DNA of 11,253 nt from Halobacteriales archaeon QS_9_68_42. GTDB lineage: Archaea; Halobacteriota; Halobacteria; Halobacteriales; Haloarculaceae. Positions 7,600 to 11,253 of this stretch are shown here, piece after piece. A model generated the notes under the pieces. The model did no database searches. It was not told the origin of the DNA and saw only the letters and a list, made by a program, of their open reading frames with translations. Position numbers and translations under genes: made by a program. Positions within the stretch are counted from its first letter, which is position 1, and every line of letters starts with the position of its first letter. The stretch spans positions 1-11,253 of the forward strand of contig PXSE01000115.1 of assembly GCA_003022905.1 (NCBI GenBank), read 5' to 3'.

Positions 7600-7604
7600 G
7601 TCAA

Positions 7605-8110
7605 CTATCTTTCGACGACGAAGAGTTAGCGGTCAGGCAACGGGTGGCCTGATACTGATTGCTGTGACGAAGGCGTTATACAACGGTTCACATATCTTGT
7701 ATTCCACTCTGCTGAATCGGTCAGTACAGGGGGTGTATGGAAGTGGATCGGTCGAACGTCCTCAAGTAAAACGAATCCTCGACCACCTCGAAAGCCCTCG
7801 CGGCGCTCGGGGCGCCGCGACTCGCTGCGCGCTTCGGTCGCTCCGCTCCCTCAGTGCTTGCGTCGCCGGGGCACCGCCGAGCGCGCGAGGCCGGCTTCGG
7901 GACGCACGGCGACGCAAGCACCGCAACGGAGTGAGGAGCGCAGCGAGCCGCGCGACCGGAGCCGGCCGAGGGCTTTCGAGATCCTTACCTCGGGTCAGTC
8001 GTCGCCACCACGAACCGTACCATACGCACGTCTACCTCCCGGCCAATTCATGGGGTCAAGATGAAGTCAATACCTTGTGAGTAGTTCTATGACACCCTCG
8101 TGACTGTTTC
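7605..8110. other. gene-free region around a large palindrome
   Basis: No gene is supportable here. Plus-strand frames through it, such as the one at 7664-8080, are read through the palindrome and are Arg/Ser-rich. The left part (7660-7770) is AT-richer than its surroundings and contains a 6-bp inverted repeat, TCAGGC and GCCTGA, near 7633-7652. The composition shift and the palindrome suggest a remnant of a mobile or repetitive element, but no transposase fragment is recognised. Confidence 0.45.
7787..7980. repeat. ~195-bp imperfect palindrome
   Basis: The left arm 7787-7867 and right arm 7908-7980 are inverted copies of each other. The outer 14 bp are perfect (CTCGAAAGCCCTCG at 7787-7800 against CGAGGGCTTTCGAG at 7967-7980), and the inner 12-14 bp are also perfect (TGCTTGCGTCGCC at 7855-7867 against GGCGACGCAAGCA at 7908-7920). 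Between them CTCGCTGCGC pairs with GCGCAGCGAG, with small indels. The central loop is about 40 bases. Haloarchaeal genomes often carry such GCTTGCGTCG-type dispersed repeats; whether this is a non-autonomous element or a structured RNA is undecided. Confidence 0.75.
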
Positions 8111-8145
8111 CCGGACGACCGCCCGTAGTCGGGCGGTCGATCCGG
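8111..8145. repeat. strong stem-loop upstream of the AIR-synthase-like gene
   Basis: CGACCGCCCG-TAGT-CGGGCGGTCG is a perfect 10-bp GC-rich stem with a 4-base loop (8116-8139). After a single bulged A at 8140 it is extended by five more pairs (CCGGA 8111-8115 with TCCGG 8141-8145). No U-rich tail follows on either strand, so it does not look like a standard terminator. It lies about 73 bases before the gene at 8218. Confidence 0.7.
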
Positions 8146-8217
8146 TAATGGCTCACAGCAGTCAGTGTGACCCCGTCGTGCCGACACGTCCAAGCCCCCG
8201 CCGGCCCACCTTCGGGC

Positions 8218-9240
8218 ATGCCCGATAGCGGGAAGGTATCTCGGCGGTTCTTCGAGGAGCACATCGCGCCGCGCCTGGGGGCCGCCCGCGACGACGTGGC
8301 GGCCGGCCCGAAACACGGCGTCGACTTCGGCGTTCTCGACGTCGGCGGCCGGGCGGTGGTGACCGCGACCGACCCCGTCTCCGTGCTGCCCGCCCTGGGC
8401 TTCGAGCGCGCCGGCCGATTCGCGGTCGGCATCGTGCTGGCCGACGTCGCCGTCTCCGGGATTCCGCCCTCCCATCTCACCATTTCCTTCTCGCTGCCGC
8501 CCGGGATGACCGACGAGCAGTTCGGCCGCCTGTGGGAGGCCGTTGACGCCGAGTGCCGCAAGCTGGGCGTCTCGGTCGTGACGGGCCACACCGCCCGCTA
8601 CCCCGGCGCGTCGTACCCGTGGGTCGGCGCGGCGACGGCGATGGCTGTCGGTGCCCACGACGACATCGTGCGGCCGGACGGCGCCCGGCCGGGCGAGGAC
8701 CTGCTCGTGACCAAGGGGCCCGCCGTCGAGGCCGTCGGCCTGCTGTCGACGCTGTTTCCCGACGCGGTGCCGCTCGAAGGCGAGGCGCTGTCGACCGCAC
8801 AGGCGCGTCTCGAGGAGGTCGGCGCCGTCCGGGACGCCGCCGCGACCGCGGCGGCCGGCGAAGTGACCGCCATGCACGACGCCACCGAGGGCGGCCTGCT
8901 TGGCGCGCTCCACGAGATGAGCGAGGCCGCGGGCGTCCGGCTGGCGGTCGACGGCGACGCCGTCCCCGTTCGCCCCGGCGTGCTCGCGGCCTGCGAGGCG
9001 CTCGGGATGGACCCCTGGCGGGCGACCACCTCCGGGACGCTGTTGATTGCTGTCGACCCCGACGACACCGACGCCGTCGTGAGGGCGCTCGAGGCGCGCG
9101 GCACGCCCGTCGGCGTCGCCGGCCGCGTCGAGACCGGGTCGGGTGTGACCGTGGACGGCGCCGACGTCGAGGACCCGGACGGCGATTCGTCGTGGGCGGC
9201 CTACGAGCGGCTGTTGGAAAATCAGGAGGACGGGAACTGA
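8218..9240 (+). CDS. AIR-synthase family protein (HypE/ThiL-like)
   Basis: This 340-residue protein belongs to the PurM-like ATP-binding superfamily, which includes HypE, ThiL, SelD and PurM. Visible motifs are HGVDFGVLDVGG near residue 38, the metal-binding TATDPVSVLP, VLADVAVSG matching the DIAAMG-type motif, VVTGHTARYPG, and MHDATEGGLLGALHEM near residue 220, the strongest signature. The C-terminal half is the usual ATP-binding lid. It lacks the C-terminal PRIC cysteine motif of true HypE, and no hydrogenase genes are nearby, so carbamoyl-dehydration chemistry is unlikely; phosphorylation of a small molecule is more probable, with unknown substrate. ATG 8218 is chosen because homology starts at MPDSGK; the in-frame ATG at 8167 would add a Pro/Ser-rich stretch. 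The frame is intact. Confidence 0.88.
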   Translation: MPDSGKVSRRFFEEHIAPRLGAARDDVAAGPKHGVDFGVLDVGGRAVVTATDPVSVLPALGFERAGRFAVGIVLADVAVSGIPPSHLTISFSLPPGMTDEQFGRLWEAVDAECRKLGVSVVTGHTARYPGASYPWVGAATAMAVGAHDDIVRPDGARPGEDLLVTKGPAVEAVGLLSTLFPDAVPLEGEALSTAQARLEEVGAVRDAAATAAAGEVTAMHDATEGGLLGALHEMSEAAGVRLAVDGDAVPVRPGVLAACEALGMDPWRATTSGTLLIAVDPDDTDAVVRALEARGTPVGVAGRVETGSGVTVDGADVEDPDGDSSWAAYERLLENQEDGN

Positions 9241-9276
9241 GGCAAGGTCCGGGGAGAGTTCGCGCGCGGCGAAGAA

Positions 9277-9285
9277 TTTAAATTA
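9277..9285 (+). promoter_or_regulatory. TATA box for the membrane-protein gene at 9306
   Basis: TTTAAATTA in the AT-rich run GAATTTAAATTATGATG is centred about 25 bases upstream of ATG 9306. It overlaps the earlier ATGs at 9285 and 9288, so those cannot be in a transcript started from this promoter. This decides the start of the gene. Confidence 0.6.
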
Positions 9286-9305
9286 TGATGTACGATTCTC
9301 ATACC

Positions 9306-9785
9306 ATGGAACTTCTTAGATCCAGCAGTGTATCTGGATCCCATTCGGCAATCAAGTGGTCATCATACGTCGGCGTCTACGCGTTCATTTGCAGCACCGC
9401 CACGTTACTAATACTGTATCCTATTAGCAACACTCTAGGAAAATTACTTGGATTCCCAGCTGTCCTATCCGAGATACTGTTAGCTGTCCCGGTAACGGTC
9501 ATAGGAGCCGCTGTCTGGTGGGCACTCGCGGAGCAACGGGAGGCGTACTCCTACCGAATCGGGGCGGCGACGGGCGTTTTAACGGCACTTTCGACGGTGC
9601 TCTTCTGGGTTCTCGTCTATTCCGTAATATGGGGATCGCTGGCAGTTCTGGCAGGGGGAGTGCTGATCGTCTTCGTACTCGCCGTGGTGGTGCCAGTCGC
9701 TACCCTGGTCGGGGTGACGGGGATGTACATCCGTCGTCAGTTGGGTAATAGTCTCTCGGAGGGGAACGGAGCTACGGTCAGCTAG
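9306..9785 (+). CDS. hypothetical four-helix membrane protein, relatively AT-rich
   Basis: This 159-residue protein is of unrecognised family. Start ATG 9306 (MELLRSSSVSG) is chosen over in-frame ATGs at 9285 and 9288 because the TATA box at 9277-9285 puts transcription start at 9305-9307, giving a leaderless mRNA. Four hydrophobic segments are seen at about residues 21-45, 52-76, 84-108 and 110-137 (for example TVLFWVLVYSVIW and LAGGVLIVFVLAVVV), followed by a basic turn (MYIRRQLG) and a polar tail. The codons use A and T in third position far more than the neighbours, especially in the first third, a sign of recent acquisition or weak selection. A 7-bp inverted repeat (GATCCAG 9319-9325, CTGGATC 9334-9340) sits just inside the coding start. 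No function can be named. Confidence 0.7.
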   Translation: MELLRSSSVSGSHSAIKWSSYVGVYAFICSTATLLILYPISNTLGKLLGFPAVLSEILLAVPVTVIGAAVWWALAEQREAYSYRIGAATGVLTALSTVLFWVLVYSVIWGSLAVLAGGVLIVFVLAVVVPVATLVGVTGMYIRRQLGNSLSEGNGATVS

Positions 9786-10089
9786 TCGATCTCAGGGTTT
9801 CTGGCCGTCCGTGGCACTGATCGTGCAGAATATCACTCCGAGGGCGTCTCGACCATTTGTGGGGTCGATGAACGGATTGTGTTGCTGGAGCAGTCACCGA
9901 TGGTCCTGGAACGTGAGGCGGCCCCCGTGGTCCGGCCCACCAACTGGCCAGCGGGGTCGGTTTCCGGTCCGACGATGTCCAGGGACGGGACGTTCCGCTG
10001 ACGGCGTGATGAATTCCGAGAACCCGTCTTGCTTACCGACGTGTGCTACATCGACATCCGCCGTGAACTGCTCTTCGAAGGAGCTTCGC
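9786..10089. other. no secure gene; possible degraded coding fragments on both strands
   Basis: Two frames here read like protein but have no proper start. On the plus strand 9786-9985 is open directly after the stop of the previous gene and contains ICGVDERIVLLEQSPMVLER. On the minus strand 10079-9894 is open and begins FEEQFTADVDVAHVGKQDGF. They overlap, so at most one is likely to be real. Neither is recognised. They may be relics of lost genes or chance frames in GC-rich DNA. Confidence 0.3.
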
Positions 10090-10554
10090 TCAGAGCCCTT
10101 CCAGCGACCGGAGGCGCCGTTCGACCTTCGGCGGCGCGGCGCCGGGGCCGCGGACGCGGTGGTCCGGGACCACGAGCGGCGCGGGATTCTCCGCCAGCGC
10201 GGTCCGGACGAGCCGGGCCACCTCCTCGTCGTCGGGGTCCAGCCCCGGGGTCATTCGGGCCAGCGCGCTCACCGAGACGTCCTCGCCGTACGGCACCTCC
10301 CGGACGGCCTCGAGGACGTCGCGCCGGTCGGTCGGCATCGTCATCGCCACGTCGACGTCGGAGAAGTCGGTCTCGGCGCCCTCGAGGTACGCCACAACCC
10401 GGTCGAGAAACGGCAGGTCCGTGCCGGCGTCGTCGTCCGGCGCCCCGGGAAACGACACCGACAGCACCCGCCCGCCCGCGACGCCGACCTGGACGTGCCG
10501 CCGGAGGTACGCCGACTCGCGGGCGTAGATGCCCGCCTCGGCATCACTGCTCAT
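10090..10554 (-). CDS. MGMT-like protein with Asp in place of the catalytic Cys
   Basis: This 154-residue protein has the fold of O6-alkylguanine-DNA alkyltransferase, which removes alkyl groups from guanine by transfer to a Cys in a PCHR motif. The C-terminal domain is clear: VREVPYGEDVSVSALARM (the helix-turn-helix entry), VRTALAENPAPLVVPDHRVRG, then a short helix. At residue 131 (codon 10164-10162, GAC) the active Cys is Asp, giving PDHRV, so it cannot accept an alkyl group by the known mechanism. Known alkyltransferase-like proteins also lack Cys but usually carry Trp; they bind lesions and hand them to excision repair. The N-terminal part (residues 1-75) is a haloarchaeal version with an acidic stretch. 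ATG 10554 starts the conserved ESAYLRRHVQVGV region. It stands alone with no repair gene beside it. Confidence 0.82.
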   Translation of the reverse strand: MSSDAEAGIYARESAYLRRHVQVGVAGGRVLSVSFPGAPDDDAGTDLPFLDRVVAYLEGAETDFSDVDVAMTMPTDRRDVLEAVREVPYGEDVSVSALARMTPGLDPDDEEVARLVRTALAENPAPLVVPDHRVRGPGAAPPKVERRLRSLEGL

Positions 10555-10753
10555 GATTGGACTGGTGGCGGTACGGGCTTGAAAGTTGAGGCCGCTCCGA
10601 ACGTCGTGTTCAGTTGAGCGATAGTCGGCCGACCAGCCCTCCTCGGGGGGGACATCGAACGGGGCCGACCGCTCGCGCAGCGAGGCCAACTGAGCGAAGC
10701 GAAGGAGGCCTCGAGGTGGAGCGGCGTCCTCGCGAGTGAAGCGAGCGAGGGCT

Positions 10754-10774
10754 CGGCAGAGCTTCGCTCTGCCG
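10754..10774. repeat. perfect 9-bp hairpin with 3-base loop
   Basis: CGGCAGAGC-TTC-GCTCTGCCG is a perfect inverted repeat in the gene-free region between the MGMT-like gene and the antitoxin gene. No U-rich tail follows on either strand, so it is not an obvious terminator. Confidence 0.6.
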
Positions 10775-10905
10775 GCGACCATTGGGAGCCGCGGAACGAA
10801 GCGAGGACCCAGCCCACCAGCGGGAGGAGACGTTCGGAAACGCCGCCATCACCGCCGAAGTGCGCTACTCCCTCGGAGCTAAACACTACCTCCTGCGCAC
10901 CAAAC

Positions 10906-10913
10906 CTTTGTAA
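10906..10913 (+). promoter_or_regulatory. TATA box for the antitoxin-toxin pair
   Basis: CTTTGTAA is centred about 27 bases before ATG 10937, preceded by CCAAAC, which resembles a BRE. It implies a leaderless message. Downstream of it the hexamer CGTATG occurs twice, at 10924-10929 and 10934-10939, ten bases apart; the second copy contains the start codon. Confidence 0.5.
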
Positions 10914-10936
10914 CGGGTCACGGCGTATGCCCACGT

Positions 10937-11128
10937 ATGAGCGATGCAGACGACGAAATTGCCGAACTCGGCCACTATGCCCTCCGAACCGCTCGAGTCG
11001 AGGGGCTCCGTCAGCGAATGAACGAGTTCGTCGAGTCACACGCCCACGAGCGTGATCTCAAGGAGCTACGTGTCGGCGTCGATTCGATGAGCGAACTCAT
11101 CGATGACGGCCGAGCAGAGCGAATCTGA
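10937..11128 (+). CDS. putative antitoxin of a PIN-domain toxin pair
   Basis: This 63-residue, mostly helical, charged protein (MSDADDEIAELGHYALRTARVEGLRQ, then MNEFVESHAHERDLKELRVG) is not itself a recognised family. Its stop TGA (11126-11128) shares a base with the ATG of a PIN-domain frame (TGATG), the standard antitoxin-then-toxin layout with coupled translation, so the role is inferred from context. The start at 10937 is supported by a TATA box about 27 bases upstream. As an antitoxin it would bind and silence the toxin and probably repress its own promoter through the CGTATG repeats next to the start. With the toxin interrupted, the antitoxin is now without a functional partner here. 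Confidence 0.6.
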   Translation: MSDADDEIAELGHYALRTARVEGLRQRMNEFVESHAHERDLKELRVGVDSMSELIDDGRAERI

Positions 11129-11175
11129 TGCTGTTTTTCGACACCTCCGCACTATTGACATCCTCCCCGCGCTGA
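11128..11175 (+). pseudogene. PIN-domain (VapC-like) toxin, cut after about ten codons by an IS end
   Basis: ATG 11128 opens MLFFDTSALL, the first strand of a PIN-domain ribonuclease with the first catalytic Asp (Asp5, normally binding Mg2+). The next bases, from 11155, are the end of an IS200/IS605-type element, and the frame runs into TSSPR and TGA at 11173-11175. Intact PIN toxins have about 130-150 residues and three or four acidic residues, so the toxin is inactive in this state. The rest of the gene, if it survives, should lie beyond the right edge of the window on the far side of the element. Confidence 0.7.
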
Positions 11176-11253
11176 AGCACGGGGATTCCTCGGGGGCGAT
11201 GCAGCCAGCTATCGCGCCGAGTGAACTTGCGGGTCTGCTGACGCCTCGTTGGT
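11155..11253 (-). mobile_element. right end of an IS200/IS605-family (tnpB-carrying, IS1341-like) element, continuing beyond the window
   Basis: On the minus strand the terminus reads GGGGATTCC-type sequence, then CCCCGTGCTTCAGCGCGGGG and AGGATGTCAA, the common right-end hairpin of haloarchaeal tnpB elements. The imperfect stem is at 11165-11184: five CCCCG/CGGGG pairs, a C-A mismatch, then GCT/AGC. The outer boundary is placed near 11155 because the PIN reading frame ends there; shared bases make it uncertain by a few nucleotides. The element body lies to the right. Confidence 0.7.
11209..11253 (-). CDS. possible C-terminal end of TnpB, cut by the window edge
   Basis: On the minus strand the frame entering from the right edge reads TNEASADPQVHSAR and ends at TAG 11211-11209, about 25 bases inside the right-end hairpin. 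A tnpB stop codon is expected close to there. TnpB is an RNA-guided nuclease encoded by IS200/IS605 and IS1341-type elements. Fourteen residues of a poorly conserved tail cannot prove identity; the call rests on position and orientation relative to the hairpin. Confidence 0.35.
   Translation of the reverse strand, partial: TNEASADPQVHSAR

Larger units (their letters stand above)
10555..10936. other. gene-free region with clustered inverted repeats
   Basis: No gene is supportable. The stretch 10668-10780 is rich in GAGCGAAGCGA-like words and inverted repeats, including CGAGGCC (10681-10687) with GGCCTCG (10707-10713), CTCGCGAGTGAAGCGAGCGAG near 10730-10750, and the hairpin at 10754-10774. Minus-strand frames across it are Arg/Ser-rich and unconvincing. 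The pattern resembles the dispersed intergenic repeats of haloarchaea. Confidence 0.45.

Noticed and set aside
7664..8080. 138-codon plus-strand frame through the palindrome
   Set aside because: It reads through an inverted repeat, turns Arg/Ser-rich, and has no recognisable domain.
8116..8139. Rho-independent-type terminator
   Set aside because: The stem is strong, but no T-run follows on either strand and no gene ends just before it.
8218..9240. True HypE hydrogenase maturation protein
   Set aside because: The C-terminal PRIC cysteine motif is absent and no hydrogenase genes are present.
9285..9287. Upstream ATG as start of the membrane protein
   Set aside because: It lies within the TATA box, so it cannot be in the message made from that promoter; 9306 fits the predicted start.
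1..11253. CRISPR array, tRNA or rRNA genes
   Set aside because: I saw no regularly spaced direct repeats and no cloverleaf or rRNA signatures by eye; the repeats present are inverted and non-periodic.

Overview
The window is GC-rich chromosomal DNA from a haloarchaeon (class Halobacteria). The acidic proteins, the archaeal-only gene families (thermosome, membrane-anchored LonB, NadM-type NMN adenylyltransferase), the TATA boxes 23-27 bases upstream of start codons that imply leaderless mRNAs, and the IS200/IS605-type element end all point there. The genus cannot be fixed from the sequence.

Layout. Positions 1-523 hold the C-terminal third of a thermosome subunit. At 611-1186 an amino-acid permease reduced to its first membrane segment is followed 3 bases later by a four-helix membrane protein. 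On the minus strand, nadM (NAD synthesis, 2444-1896) overlaps by an ATGA a SAM-hydroxide adenosyltransferase (1899-1229). Divergent from nadM is lonB (2614-4633), followed closely by a CPBP-family membrane protease (4643-5464). A receiver-PAS signalling protein lies at 6485-5525 (minus) and a small lipoprotein at 6885-7352.

From about 7.3 kb the region becomes accessory in character. It holds an orphan antitoxin-like gene (7577-7380, minus), a roughly 195-bp imperfect palindrome, a strong hairpin, an AIR-synthase/HypE-like protein (8218-9240), a relatively AT-rich four-helix membrane protein (9306-9785), a stretch with possible gene remnants, an MGMT-like protein with Asp in place of the catalytic Cys (10554-10090, minus), and an antitoxin-PIN toxin pair (10937 onward) whose toxin is cut after about ten codons by an insertion-sequence end.

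The most striking signal is shared by three otherwise well conserved genes. The SAM adenosyltransferase, LonB and the receiver-PAS protein each lack about 30 internal codons and change frame at one junction; the lost LonB segment carries the catalytic serine. The permease has a far larger loss. LonB is reported essential in Haloferax volcanii, so either the assembly has dropped short GC-rich segments or this lineage really carries clustered internal deletions. The reads must be inspected before any biology is built on it. I found no convincing new multi-gene system. The best biological leads are the hairpin over the lonB start codon, the long palindrome, the toxin-interrupting IS with its predicted guide RNA, and the Cys-less MGMT protein.
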